64,000 nt of DNA from DATHTS01 sp041940425 (GCA_041940425.1 JBGTSF010000022.1:1-64000); one strand, 5' to 3'. Shown: positions 51,626 to 60,982, counted from the first letter of the stretch. Numbers and translations are program-made. The notes: generated by a model from the sequence alone, not told the origin.

Positions 51626-54600
51626 ATGAATAGAAACTTCAAGTTTATAACCTTGGTTCTGTCCTTTATGTTTTGCTTTTCGGCAATCGCATTCGGACAA
51701 GGAACGACGGGAAGCATCGAAGGATACGTTTCAGACGCCCAAGGCGCGCGTATTCCGAATGCTACGGTTAAAGTTGAAAGTACCGGAACGACTGCCGGAT
51801 TTAACAGAACCGTAACTGCTGACGGCAGCGGATATGTTAATGTTCCGAATGTCCCCCCCGGAACTTACAGAGTAACCATTTCTGCCCCGAATTTTGTGGA
51901 TAGAACACAAAATGTAACAGTCGTTATTGATAAAGCGGCGACTTTGAACACGATTTTGGAGGTTGCCGGCAGCACGACAGATGTTACGGTTACGGCAGAC
52001 AGTGCGGTTAATATTGACCCGACCGACACCAAAATTGACACCAGCATTACCAAGCAAATTATTGAAGACCTGCCGAAGGGAACTCAATTTACCAGCTTGC
52101 TGAAAATCGCTCCGAACGTTCGTCCCGAATCACTCGGCGGCGGATTCCAGATTGACGGCGCGTCCGGTTCGGAAAACGTTTTCGTTATTGACGGTCAGGA
52201 AGTTACCAACTTCCGTACCGGAACTCTGAACGACAACAACAATCTTCCGTTCGAACTCGTTCAGGAAGTTCAAATCAAATCAACCGGTTTTGAAGCCGAA
52301 TACGGCGGCGCGACCGGTGGTGTAATCAACGTTGTTACGGTCGGCGGAAACGACCAGTGGCACGGCAGATTCGGTGCTTCGTTCGAAGTTCCGAAATTGC
52401 AGGGCGACGCTCGTCCGTCGCTGTTCAGAAACAGCAACGCGACTGGCGACTTTTCATATTTCAACCCCGGTAAATCGGAAGGCACGGATTGGTTTCCGGT
52501 TGCCAGCTTGAGCGGACCGATTGTTAAGGAAAAACTCTGGTTTTCGGCAATCTACGCTCCGCAAATTTTTACCTACAGAAGAGCGTTTACCAATGGAACT
52601 GTTTATAACCAAAAGGCAACTATCGAAGAAGCATTTGGACGCGTTGACTTTCAACCGATTCAAAATCTTCGTATGTATGGAACGTTCCTTTGGAATCCGA
52701 TTGTCGTAGAAGGAGCTACCGCGACTGTTACCGAAGTTCGCAACAACCGTCTTTTCGGTTCGGCTCCGACCTACACGACGGCACAGAACGATCAGTTGGG
52801 CGGAAGACAAAACAGCAACAATGTCAACGGTCAGGTAACCTGGACCCCGACCAATTATCTGGTTCTTAACTTCCGCGGCGGTCGCAGTTTCTTGAACGAA
52901 AAACTCAGTTCTTACGGACTGGAACGCCGAACCCGTTATCTTTGTTCCATATCGGGTGCGCCTCCTCCGGGATCGGGCTGTGTCGCCGGATTCAACACCG
53001 GAGATAACTTTACAATTGACTACGACGTTTCCACCCGTACGACCTTTGACGCCGATGCTGCTCTGGTCGGTATCAATGCCGGCGGTCGTCATAACTTCAA
53101 ATTCGGATACCAGTTCAACCGTCTCTACAACACGGTTAGCGAAGGTTACGCGGATAGAGGATATGTAGTTCTTTACTACGGTATTCCGATCAACGCTTTG
53201 GGTGTTCCGAATACGCCGACACCGGGCAATCTCGGTTCCGGTCTGCTTCAAAGATTCGGAACGGTCGGTGAAGCCAGCAGTAAAAACCAGGCTCTGTTTG
53301 CTCAGGATTCATGGCAGATCATGAACCGCCTGACGCTTAACCTGGGTCTTCGTGTTGAAAATGAAGTCGTTCCGAGTTTCGGTGAAGCGGGTGTTACCCA
53401 GGCGATCGAATTCAACTGGGGCGATAAAATCGCTCCGCGTCTCGGCGCGGCGTTTGATCTGACCGGCGACGGCAAAACCAAACTCTTTGCCAGCTATGGT
53501 TGGTTCTATGACCGCTTCAAATACGAACTGCCGCGCGGTTCGTTTGGCGGCGACTTCTTCCGTCGCGACTACTTTGAAATTCTGCCGGGACGAGGAATCG
53601 TTTATACCGATTACACGTTGGCGAATATTCTCGGCGGTCGCGCCGATGCACTCGGCGGAACCTGCCCGATCGTCGGCGGTCCCGGATACTCGGTCTGTCA
53701 ATTCGACTTCCGTATTCCGACCAACCTCGTCGGTGCTGATATCTTTGAATCGGGTGGTGTTGATCCCGACATCAAAGCCGCTCGCCAGAGCGAATACACA
53801 ATCGGTGTCGAGCGCGAACTGTGGAGAAACTTCCTCCTCAGCGGTCGTTATACGCATAAACAGCAAGACCGTGCGGTTGAAGACGTAGGTGTTTTCAACG
53901 CGCAAGGTAGCGAAGCTTATATCATCGGTAACCCCGGACTCGGTCTGGTTTGCGAAGTTTCGACTGATGCAGGTCGTCCGTGTATCAAAGCGATCCGTGA
54001 ATACGACGCTTTTGAAGTTCGTGTTGACAAACGTTCAAACAAATACTTCTTTAACGCCAGCTATACCCTGAGCCGTCTCTTCGGAAACTACTCGGGTTTG
54101 GCTAGTGCCGACGAAGAAGGACGTACCAGCCCGAACGTCAACCGCTTTTTCGACTTGCCGTTTATGGGATATTCCGCAACCGGCTCGCCGGAAGACGGAC
54201 GTCTTCCGACCGACCGTCCGCATGTTTTCAAAGCATTCGGCGGATATATCTTCAACTGGGGCGGAAACAATACGAACAACACAACTGTTTCAGCCTTTAC
54301 CACGATTCAATCGGGAACCCCGATCACCACGCAGTTTATTCTTTACAGCGTTGACTCGGCAATCCTGAACGGACGTAACGACTTGGGACGCACCGAAATG
54401 TTCACGGAAACTGATCTTTTCATCAGCCACCGTTACAGATTCGGTCGTGATAACCGCTTCTCGCTCGAACCTTATATCAGCATCAGAAACCTCTTTGATG
54501 AGGAAAATGTTCTGAACAAGCAGTTCGACATCAGCGCAGTCAACTTTACGGCGGCGACGCTGAGAGCGGGCGGATGTCCTACATCGCTTTGCGGAGATCC

Positions 54601-54793
54601 CAGCCAATCGGGTGGCGCGCAGGAAAATGCGGTGTTTGACGCAATTCTTAACGGCAACGATCTTTCACAGTATGTTTATAACTACTTGAATGCACGTCAA
54701 GGAACGACCACCGGTATCTATAGCGACTATGGTCAGCCGAAGACGTTCCAAGCTCCGCGCGAAGTTAGATTCGGCGCGCGCTTTAACTTCTAA
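51626..54793 (+). CDS. Oar-like TonB-dependent receptor with CarboxypepD-reg domain
   Basis: Outer-membrane protein of 1055 residues. A signal peptide (FITLVLSFMFCFSAIAFG) is followed by a carboxypeptidase-regulatory-like domain (about 32-110; GSIEGYVSDAQGARIPNATVKV, YVNVPNVPPGTYRVTI), a plug (about 125-250; VFVIDGQEVTNFR) and a 22-strand-type barrel ending in a C-terminal aromatic strand (VRFGARFNF). Such Oar-like receptors are a hallmark of Acidobacteriota and probably import oligosaccharides or peptides with TonB energy. AGGAG supports the start; a strong terminator follows. Coding quality is even throughout, suggesting high expression. Confidence 0.93.
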   Translation: MNRNFKFITLVLSFMFCFSAIAFGQGTTGSIEGYVSDAQGARIPNATVKVESTGTTAGFNRTVTADGSGYVNVPNVPPGTYRVTISAPNFVDRTQNVTVVIDKAATLNTILEVAGSTTDVTVTADSAVNIDPTDTKIDTSITKQIIEDLPKGTQFTSLLKIAPNVRPESLGGGFQIDGASGSENVFVIDGQEVTNFRTGTLNDNNNLPFELVQEVQIKSTGFEAEYGGATGGVINVVTVGGNDQWHGRFGASFEVPKLQGDARPSLFRNSNATGDFSYFNPGKSEGTDWFPVASLSGPIVKEKLWFSAIYAPQIFTYRRAFTNGTVYNQKATIEEAFGRVDFQPIQNLRMYGTFLWNPIVVEGATATVTEVRNNRLFGSAPTYTTAQNDQLGGRQNSNNVNGQVTWTPTNYLVLNFRGGRSFLNEKLSSYGLERRTRYLCSISGAPPPGSGCVAGFNTGDNFTIDYDVSTRTTFDADAALVGINAGGRHNFKFGYQFNRLYNTVSEGYADRGYVVLYYGIPINALGVPNTPTPGNLGSGLLQRFGTVGEASSKNQALFAQDSWQIMNRLTLNLGLRVENEVVPSFGEAGVTQAIEFNWGDKIAPRLGAAFDLTGDGKTKLFASYGWFYDRFKYELPRGSFGGDFFRRDYFEILPGRGIVYTDYTLANILGGRADALGGTCPIVGGPGYSVCQFDFRIPTNLVGADIFESGGVDPDIKAARQSEYTIGVERELWRNFLLSGRYTHKQQDRAVEDVGVFNAQGSEAYIIGNPGLGLVCEVSTDAGRPCIKAIREYDAFEVRVDKRSNKYFFNASYTLSRLFGNYSGLASADEEGRTSPNVNRFFDLPFMGYSATGSPEDGRLPTDRPHVFKAFGGYIFNWGGNNTNNTTVSAFTTIQSGTPITTQFILYSVDSAILNGRNDLGRTEMFTETDLFISHRYRFGRDNRFSLEPYISIRNLFDEENVLNKQFDISAVNFTAATLRAGGCPTSLCGDPSQSGGAQENAVFDAILNGNDLSQYVYNYLNARQGTTTGIYSDYGQPKTFQAPREVRFGARFNF

Positions 54794-54816
54794 TTTATTA
54801 AATTAGAATAAACTTG

Positions 54817-54847
54817 AAAGCCTGTCCGTTTTGGACAGGCTTTTTTT
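54817..54847 (+). terminator. Rho-independent terminator of the TonB-dependent receptor
   Basis: 11-bp stem AAAGCCTGTCC with its complement, 5-base loop and a run of seven T. Confidence 0.93.
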
Positions 54848-54993
54848 ATTTAAATAGCCGTTATCAAAAATCAAGTTGACGACCGATAAACCTGGTGGCT
54901 ACCGCTCGCTCTACTCTGATTTGTTTAACAATCCTTTTCTTTTGGTTTTGGTATTATACCGATTCAAGACAGGTTTGACGTAATGCTTTGAGA

Positions 54994-55100
54994 TTTATCA
55001 ATTATCACTTATCAACTATCCATTATTTCAGAAGTTGTTAATGGTTTAGAAAAAACCACATCTCAAATAATTGAGAATGGACAATTGATATTTGATAAAG
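54994..55100. repeat. Mirrored heptamer repeat (TTTATCA-type)
   Basis: Five 7-bp units at 54994-55028 (TTTATCA, ATTATCA, CTTATCA, ACTATCC, ATTATTT) face complementary units at 55073-55100 (GAGAATG, GACAATT, GATATTT, GATAAAG). They lie in the 565-bp gap between the receptor and the TPR gene. No gene is supported there. Confidence 0.75.
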
Positions 55101-55162
55101 CGCGTCTTTCTCGATTTGAAGCGGTATTATAGCAATTTTCAGTTAAATGAAATACAAAAGAT

Positions 55163-55240
55163 ACAGCCGGAAACGCGACCGTTAGGGAGCGTGTCATTAG
55201 CACGAAGAACACGCTCCCTAACGGTCGCGTTTCCGGCTGT
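55163..55240. repeat. Perfect 32-bp inverted repeat (REPIN-like)
   Basis: Left arm 55163-55194 and right arm 55209-55240 are exact reverse complements with a 14-base loop. The arms start ACAGCCGGAAACGCGACC and end GGGAGCGTGT. The 32-base arm length equals that of the element in the M1 peptidase. A paired REP (REPIN) is the likeliest reading; no RAYT transposase gene is in the window. Confidence 0.85.
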
Positions 55241-55300
55241 GTTGCATAATTTGAAATTTGCTCTAAATAAATTTTACCTGAGATTTGACTCCGAAAACAA

Positions 55301-55330
55301 AAGGCTGAATCTTTATAAAGATTCAGCCTT
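55301..55330 (-). terminator. Perfect 30-bp palindrome after the TPR gene
   Basis: AAGGCTGAATCTTTA followed by its reverse complement, then TTTTGTTTT on the minus strand. It lies 28 bp past the stop of the 55359-56408 gene. Confidence 0.75.
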
Positions 55331-55358
55331 GAAATAAAGCGGATTCGATCAATCGGTT

Positions 55359-56408
55359 TTAACTTTCCTTGGTTTGAGTTTTAGCCTTTTCCTCTAAGTC
55401 GGCAATTAATCTTTTTACTTTATTAACCTGCGCATCGTCGTATTTTCCCGCTTTCAGATATTTTTTCAGTTCTTCGACCGCTTCTTTATATTTTTTCATA
55501 TTCAGCCCGTAAAGCTGTGCCAGTTCCCAATGAATATCGGGTATGTCCTGTGATGCCAACTTCTTGGCTTTGATAAGATGCGTTTCCGCGTCTTCGTATC
55601 TGCCTTCCATGCGTTCGGCAGTGCCAAGCGTTAATAGAACCAGAACTGATGCCGGCGCCATCGTATGAGCATTAGTCAAAGCGGTGATAGCCGCCTTGTG
55701 ATAGTTGAGTTTATGAAGCGTAAGACCGAGATAAAACATCGTGTTCGGACTTTTCGGATTGATTTCGGCGGCTTTGAGAAGAAGCGGGAACGCTTCGCCG
55801 TATTCACCTTTCATGGCTAGTATTTTGCCCAATTCGGATAGAGCTAAATAGTATTCGGGAAAAAGCGTGATTGCCTGTTTTAATCCGGCGATTCCTTCAT
55901 CGGCGCGTTTTTTGGAAAAGTCTTTGATCGCCTGTTCAAACGCTTTTTCTGCCTCTTTCGGAATTTCCTGAGCAAAAACGACTCCTAACTCGGCATCCGC
56001 CAAACTTCCTTTTTTGGGCTGGAGATAAAAATCCCGAACCTCGTAAATATTTCCCTGTTTTCCGCCGCGGGGACTTTGAGGATTTGAAGAAGTAAAGCTG
56101 ATACTTCTAATCTCAACATACGCGGTTTGATCGAGCAGGTCATAGCGAAACGGCATCACTTTAACCGTATAGTTTCCGTCGCTCACGCTAAACTGATACC
56201 TGCCCGTCGCATCCGTTCTGGTGCGGTCTATCTGACGACCAAGATCGTCCAGAAGTTCGACATCCACATCAGGCAAAGCGTTTCTTCGGTGATCGTAAAC
56301 GATGCCGGAAATCGTACTTGCCCAAACAGTTGACGAAAAACAAAATATAGCGGCGCAGACAAGCGAAAGCAAAACGAATTGCCTGCTACGCATTCTAGAA
56401 TAAAACAT
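55359..56408 (-). CDS. Exported CarboxypepD-reg/TPR protein, paralogue A
   Basis: 349 residues. A signal peptide (QFVLLSLVCAAIFCFSSTVWA) is followed by a carboxypeptidase-regulatory-like beta domain (about 31-125; ISGIVYDHRRNALPDVDVELLDD, GRYQFSVSDGNYTVKVMPF) and then five to six TPR units (about 150-340; ALSELGKILAMKGEYGEAFPLL, MFYLGLTLHKLNYHKAAI). The combination suggests a periplasmic scaffold or sensor for polysaccharide or receptor systems. The next gene upstream is a clear paralogue, so it results from tandem duplication. RBS: GGAGG before the start. Confidence 0.87.
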   Translation of the reverse strand: MFYSRMRSRQFVLLSLVCAAIFCFSSTVWASTISGIVYDHRRNALPDVDVELLDDLGRQIDRTRTDATGRYQFSVSDGNYTVKVMPFRYDLLDQTAYVEIRSISFTSSNPQSPRGGKQGNIYEVRDFYLQPKKGSLADAELGVVFAQEIPKEAEKAFEQAIKDFSKKRADEGIAGLKQAITLFPEYYLALSELGKILAMKGEYGEAFPLLLKAAEINPKSPNTMFYLGLTLHKLNYHKAAITALTNAHTMAPASVLVLLTLGTAERMEGRYEDAETHLIKAKKLASQDIPDIHWELAQLYGLNMKKYKEAVEELKKYLKAGKYDDAQVNKVKRLIADLEEKAKTQTKES

Positions 56409-56680
56409 AGAACCTCCAAAGACTAACTTTAATTTTTTTCAATTTATCGGATTTGAATTATCGAAATTGTAGCATTTATTTAAACAAAAATTAAGCTGTT
56501 AGCAGCCAAGCCGCCAGAGCTTTGAGAAATTACAAAATAAAATCAATCTCCGGCAACTTATTGCCGTCAAATTTTACCGTCGGCGCGCGCTTCCCGTAAA
56601 ATGGCGGCGCATTCCAGACTTACGCCCCCTTCTTCTGCATTTCATTTTGCAAATAGAATTCCGGCAAAAACCGGTTTACG

Positions 56681-57715
56681 TTATGAAACTTTGGCGGAAT
56701 CGCGATTCGCTTTTTCCTGAAAATCGGCAATCAATCGTTTAATTTTTTTGGTATGAGCTTCATCATATTTTCCCGCTTTCAGATATTTTTCCAATTCTTC
56801 GACCGCTTCTTTATATTTTTTCATATTCAGCCCGTAAAGCTGTGCCAGTTCCCAATGAATGTCGGGAACGTCCGATTTCGACACCTTTTTGGCTTTGAGA
56901 AGGTGTTTCTCCGCGTCTGTATATTTGCCTTCCATGCGTTCGGCACTACCGAGCGTCAGCAGAACCAACGCCGATGACGGTGCGATGACGTGAGCGCGGG
57001 TTAAAGCGGTAACGGCGGCTTTGTGATAGTTGAGTTTATGAAGCGAAAGACCGAGATAAAAAAGCGTTTTCGGACTTTTCGGATTGATTTCGGCGGCTTT
57101 GAACAGCAGCGGGAACGCTTCGCCGTATTCGCCCCTCAGAGCCAGAGTTGTGCCCAGTTGACTGAGAGCCAGATAATATTTCGGGAAAAGATTGATCGCC
57201 TGCCGTAAACCGGCGATTCCTTCATCGGTGCGGTTTTTGGAAATGTCTTTGATCGCCTGTTGATATTCTTTTTCCGCCTCTTTCGGAACTTCTTGTGCAA
57301 AAACGACCCCCAATTCCGATTCTTCCAAACTTCCTTTTTTAGCCGTCAGATAAAAGTCCCGGATTTCATAAACATTCCCCGTCCCGCTGCCTCTGATGCT
57401 TAATGTCGCGATCTGAACATACTGGGATTGATCGTCATAATCATATCGAAATGGCAAGACTCTTACATTATAGTTTCCGTCCGCCAAGTTGTTAAAAGAA
57501 TATCTGCCGCCGCTGTCGGTTCGTGTCCGTCCGAGCTGCCGGTAAAGATCGTCGAGCAGTTCGACATCCACATCCGGCAAGGGATTTCTGTATGGGTCGT
57601 AAACTATTCCCGAAATCGTGCTTGCAGATAAGTTTTGAGCTAGAAAAAATATTCCGAAAATAAAAAACAATCCGCAGGCAAGACGAGTTCCGATTAAACT
57701 CCTGAAAAACTTCAT
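56681..57715 (-). CDS. Exported CarboxypepD-reg/TPR protein, paralogue B
   Basis: 344 residues, same domain order as its neighbour at 55359-56408 and alignable throughout: VYDPYRNPLPDVDVELLDDLYRQLGRTRTD against VYDHRRNALPDVDVELLDDLGRQ. The TPR half is nearly identical around LNYHKAAVTALTRAH and PDIHWELAQLYGLNMKKYKEAVEEL. Signal peptide LACGLFFIFGIFFLAQNLSA. The 272-bp gap between the two (56409-56680) has no recognisable signal except the paralogue A leader, so each probably has its own promoter. Confidence 0.87.
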   Translation of the reverse strand: MKFFRSLIGTRLACGLFFIFGIFFLAQNLSASTISGIVYDPYRNPLPDVDVELLDDLYRQLGRTRTDSGGRYSFNNLADGNYNVRVLPFRYDYDDQSQYVQIATLSIRGSGTGNVYEIRDFYLTAKKGSLEESELGVVFAQEVPKEAEKEYQQAIKDISKNRTDEGIAGLRQAINLFPKYYLALSQLGTTLALRGEYGEAFPLLFKAAEINPKSPKTLFYLGLSLHKLNYHKAAVTALTRAHVIAPSSALVLLTLGSAERMEGKYTDAEKHLLKAKKVSKSDVPDIHWELAQLYGLNMKKYKEAVEELEKYLKAGKYDEAHTKKIKRLIADFQEKANRDSAKVS

Positions 57716-57779
57716 AACAGCCCCCTAAAACAAAAAAATGCCGATTGTTAATTGGTGGTGGTTCGCAATTATATCATTA

Positions 57780-57807
57780 AAGCTGAATAAATGTAAGTAT
57801 TCAGCTT
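57780..57807. repeat. Short hairpin upstream of the HD hydrolase gene
   Basis: 10-bp perfect inverted repeat AAGCTGAATA with its complement around an 8-base loop, in the divergent gap between paralogue B and the HD hydrolase gene. No T-run follows. Confidence 0.4.
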
Positions 57808-57875
57808 GTCAACTTGATAAAAGTTCCGCGTCATTACACAATTAACCCGACAACGGGTAAACGGAGAAAAAAACG

Positions 57876-59159
57876 CTGGCAGAGAGAATTTACAGGGATT
57901 CGGTTCACAATATCATCCGCCTCAAAACAGACACCGGCGACGGCAGGCTGCTTGTCCGTCTGATTGATACGCGGGAGTTTCAGCGTCTGCGGCGCGTTCG
58001 GCAGTTAGGTCTGGCGCATTTTGCATATCAGGCGGCGGAGCATTCGCGCTTTACGCACAGTTTGGGCGCGCTTCATCTGGCGACGCGAATCTTGGCGAAA
58101 CTCGGTTTGAATTATAAAATTTCTGCCGACGCGCGCGTTGCCGTCCAATGCGCCGCGCTTCTGCACGATGTCGGACACGGCGCGTTTTCGCATGTTCTCG
58201 AAACGATCCTCGAATTTCATCATGAAAATTTTACCGTCGAAGCGGTTTTGAGCGATGAGACCGAGATCGGAAAAATCTTAAGAGAATTTTCAGATGATCT
58301 GCCGGAAAACGTCGCCGAAATCATTCGCGGCACGTTTCGTCCGGCGGCTCTCGCCCAGCTTGTTTCGTCGCAGTTAGATGTTGACCGGATGGATTATCTT
58401 CTGCGCGACAGCTTGATGACGGGCGCGAAATACGGCGTTTACGATCTTGAATGGATCATCAAGTCGCTGGAAATTGACGAAGCAAACGACCGCCTCTATG
58501 TTTCGGCGCGCGGAATATATGCGGTCGAAGATTACTTGCAGGCGCGTTATTATATGTTCCGGCAGGTTTATTTTCACCGCACGCTGCGTTCGGCGGAAGG
58601 CGTTTTGCGGTCGCTTTTCAAACGCGCTTTGAAACTTTTCCGCGACGGCAAGCCCGTCTGGTTTGCGGTCGGCACGGCGTTTGAAAAAATCCTGCAAGGC
58701 GACAAGATAACTCTGACCGAACAGCTCGAACTCGATGACAACGATATGATGTTTCACATCAAACGCTGGCAGAATTCGGAAGATAAAATTTTGTCGGATC
58801 TGTCCAGACGTTTTCTGCATCGAAGACTTTTCAAGGCGTTCGACCTCGATATGCCCGAAGCTGAAAAACCGCAGTTTTTGGAAAAGGCGCGGCAGATCGT
58901 CGAAAATGCGGGATTTGATCCGAACTATTATTTTATCGAAGACGCGGCGGGCGACGTGCCGTATTATTTTTATACCAGACAGGAAGACGGCGAACCGAAA
59001 AATCTGATCTATGTCGAAGAAGGATTTTCGCGTCCCGCGATCCGCGAAATCTCCGAGGTCAGCGCGGCGGTGCGCGGACTTCAGAAAGGCTACCGTATTC
59101 ACCGCGTCTGTTTTCCGCCTGAAGTGAAAAACGAGATTGCCGGGATTTATCATTCTTAG
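57876..59159 (+). CDS. HD-superfamily phosphohydrolase (YwfO/dGTPase-like), CTG start
   Basis: 427 residues if translation begins at CTG 57876. The family N-terminus (AERIYRDSVHNIIRL, VRLIDTREFQRLRRVRQLG) is encoded upstream of any ATG, GTG or TTG, an in-frame stop lies at 57858, and GGAG is at 57863-57866, nine bases before CTG. The usual alternative, TTG at 58062, would delete 62 conserved residues including H55 of AEHSRFTHS. HD ligands are H61, H97-D98 in LLHDVGHGAFSH, and D in LDVDRMDYLLRD. Relatives hydrolyse nucleoside triphosphates or phosphate esters; the substrate is unknown. Confidence 0.85.
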   Translation: MAERIYRDSVHNIIRLKTDTGDGRLLVRLIDTREFQRLRRVRQLGLAHFAYQAAEHSRFTHSLGALHLATRILAKLGLNYKISADARVAVQCAALLHDVGHGAFSHVLETILEFHHENFTVEAVLSDETEIGKILREFSDDLPENVAEIIRGTFRPAALAQLVSSQLDVDRMDYLLRDSLMTGAKYGVYDLEWIIKSLEIDEANDRLYVSARGIYAVEDYLQARYYMFRQVYFHRTLRSAEGVLRSLFKRALKLFRDGKPVWFAVGTAFEKILQGDKITLTEQLELDDNDMMFHIKRWQNSEDKILSDLSRRFLHRRLFKAFDLDMPEAEKPQFLEKARQIVENAGFDPNYYFIEDAAGDVPYYFYTRQEDGEPKNLIYVEEGFSRPAIREISEVSAAVRGLQKGYRIHRVCFPPEVKNEIAGIYHS

Positions 59160-59163
59160 AAAA

Positions 59164-60066
59164 GTGAAAAAAAGAATTTCAAATTTCAAATTTCAAATTT
59201 CAAATTTCTATATTCGGGCGTTTCCAATTTTGACTGTTTGCGGAATGCTTTTTTTTACTTCGGCTAATCTCGCGGCTCAAACTAAAATCGCCATTTTGAT
59301 TCCCGAAAAAAACGGGCAAGATCAAATTTTCGCGGAGAAACTCGAAACCGAATTATCAAACGAATTTAAAATTTTAAATAGCTCACTGAGCGAAGCCGCA
59401 TTTCTTTCAGGCGGATTTGAAAAGCCTTTTAATTTAACAACGGAAGAAGCTCGAAACATCGGCGCGGCGATCGGCTGTCATTATTTTCTGCTACTAAAAT
59501 CCGGCATTCAGCGGCGGTCGGCATTTAAAAGAGAGGAATTTTACGAAGCTTTTTCGGTCGTCTATACGGTCAGTACAAAAACCGGTAAACTCGTTTTTTG
59601 GAATCTGGACAGTTTCGATGCCGATACGCGTTCGGCGGCGGAAGAAAGATTATTCGATTCCGCCAAAAAACTCGCCGGTCAAATCGCTTCCAAAATAAAA
59701 GAAAACGAAAAAGCGGGAATCGAACCGGAAGAAAAAAAAGTAATCGAGGAAGTTCCAGCCGAAAACTCGCCGGAAGCAAAAAATTTTCGCCCGCCTTTGC
59801 CCTTTCGCCGCATCAGTCCCGAATATACGAAGATTGCTGATTTTTATAACGTCGAAGCGACGGTTGATATTTCGGTTGACGTCGGCGCGGACGGGAAAAT
59901 CCTGAAAACGGAGATCGTTCGCTGGGCGGGTTACGGTCTGGACGAATCGGTCGAGGAAGCCGTACGGAAAATGAATTGGCGACCTGCCGACCGGAAAGGC
60001 AAAACTTTGCCGATGCGGATTTTACTGCGTTACAATTTCAAAGATATTGAAGACGAAGAGCAGTAA
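59164..60066 (+). CDS. TonB C-terminal-domain protein with signal peptide
   Basis: 300 residues if started at GTG 59164; the overlapping TTG at 59137 and an ATG at 59245 are alternatives. The first codons after GTG are made by the heptamer array at 59175-59209 and encode ISNFKFQISNF, followed by a hydrophobic signal-like stretch (FPILTVCGMLFFTSANLAAQ). A middle domain (about 35-175) is unknown; a charged linker leads to a TonB-like C-terminus (about 220-300; VDISVDVGADGKILKTEIVRW, AVRKMNWRPADRKGK). It may be an accessory energy-transducer partner. Confidence 0.75.
   Translation: MKKRISNFKFQISNFYIRAFPILTVCGMLFFTSANLAAQTKIAILIPEKNGQDQIFAEKLETELSNEFKILNSSLSEAAFLSGGFEKPFNLTTEEARNIGAAIGCHYFLLLKSGIQRRSAFKREEFYEAFSVVYTVSTKTGKLVFWNLDSFDADTRSAAEERLFDSAKKLAGQIASKIKENEKAGIEPEEKKVIEEVPAENSPEAKNFRPPLPFRRISPEYTKIADFYNVEATVDISVDVGADGKILKTEIVRWAGYGLDESVEEAVRKMNWRPADRKGKTLPMRILLRYNFKDIEDEEQ
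59175..59209. repeat. AATTTCA heptamers within a gene start
   Basis: Five 7-bp units (AATTTCA four times, AATTTCT) just after the HD hydrolase stop. If the GTG at 59164 is used they are translated. Confidence 0.9.
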
Positions 60067-60123
60067 AAATTCGAGATTACCGCCTGTCTCTTTTATAAAA
60101 ACATAAGTAAAAAAAAAGAGTTC

Positions 60124-60165
60124 TTCGCCTGGAGCGCACGCAGGGATGCGTGCGCTCCAGGCGAA
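60124..60165. repeat. Perfect 19-bp inverted repeat upstream of plsC
   Basis: TTCGCCTGGAGCGCACGCA and its complement around a 4-base loop (GGGA). It is much more GC-rich than its surroundings. It lacks a terminal T-run, so a REP-type repeat is more likely than a terminator. Confidence 0.8.
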
Positions 60166-60235
60166 AACGAATTTCAAAACCGCAGGATTTTTTGTTATCT
60201 TTGAAAGGAAATTATTTATAAACTTTAAGTATTTT

Positions 60236-60982
60236 ATGGAACAATTGCGTTCAGTCGTAAAATTTATATTATTTTTCTCGGCAACAATTATTATTTATTC
60301 GGTCTGGAATGTCGGCGCGGTATTTATTCCGAATAAGCAGTTCTGGCGGCAGATCATTTTTCGCAAATGGGCGCAGGCTTTCGTGCTGATCGCAAATATG
60401 AAGATCGAGGTCATCGGAACACCGCCGAAACCGCCGTTTTTTCTCGTTTCAAATCATCTGAGCTACACTGACATTCCGGCTTTCCGCGCCGTCGTCGAAA
60501 CGGTTTTTGTCGCTAAATCCGACATCGAGGACTGGTTTCTCGCCGGTCGGATGGTGCGCGATATGGGCGCGATTTTTATCAATCGAAGAAACCGCCGCGA
60601 CATTCCGCGAGCCGGAAGCGAGGTCGTCAAAAAGATCGAAGCGGGCGAGGGCGTGATAGTTTTTCCCGAAGGTACAAGCACGAAAGGCGAAGAAGTCCTG
60701 CCGTTCAATTCTTCTTTTTTGGAATTTGCGGCGAAAAATAATCTGCCCGTTTCCTACGCTTCGATAAGTTACCGAACGCCCGAAGGCGAACCCGACGCGA
60801 GCAATTACGTCTGCTGGTGGGAAGACATCAGTTTTATCAATCATCTTTTACGACTCTTCCGCCTCAAGGAATTTACGGCGGTCATTACGTTCGGCGATGA
60901 GGCGGTAATAAAGGAAAACCGGAAAGAACTGGCGCACGAACTCCGCGAAAAAGTAAAGGAAAAATTTATTCCGGTAATATAA
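60236..60982 (+). CDS. plsC: 1-acyl-sn-glycerol-3-phosphate acyltransferase
   Basis: 248 residues from the ATG at 60236. A longer frame begins inside the 60124-60165 repeat and is rejected. Transfers an acyl chain to lysophosphatidic acid at the membrane. An N-terminal membrane segment (FILFFSATIIIYSVW) precedes the H-x4-D box SNHLSYTD, the G-x-I-F-I-N-R-R motif (GAIFINRRNRRDI), FPEGTSTKGE and the later VSYASI block. All four acyltransferase motifs are in order. A terminator follows. Confidence 0.92.
   Translation: MEQLRSVVKFILFFSATIIIYSVWNVGAVFIPNKQFWRQIIFRKWAQAFVLIANMKIEVIGTPPKPPFFLVSNHLSYTDIPAFRAVVETVFVAKSDIEDWFLAGRMVRDMGAIFINRRNRRDIPRAGSEVVKKIEAGEGVIVFPEGTSTKGEEVLPFNSSFLEFAAKNNLPVSYASISYRTPEGEPDASNYVCWWEDISFINHLLRLFRLKEFTAVITFGDEAVIKENRKELAHELREKVKEKFIPVI

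Noticed and set aside
55092..55337. 81-codon open frame across the 32-bp inverted repeat
   Set aside because: Composed of repeat and terminator sequence.
60146..60235. Longer plsC start
   Set aside because: It begins inside a perfect inverted repeat and adds 30 residues without similarity to the family.
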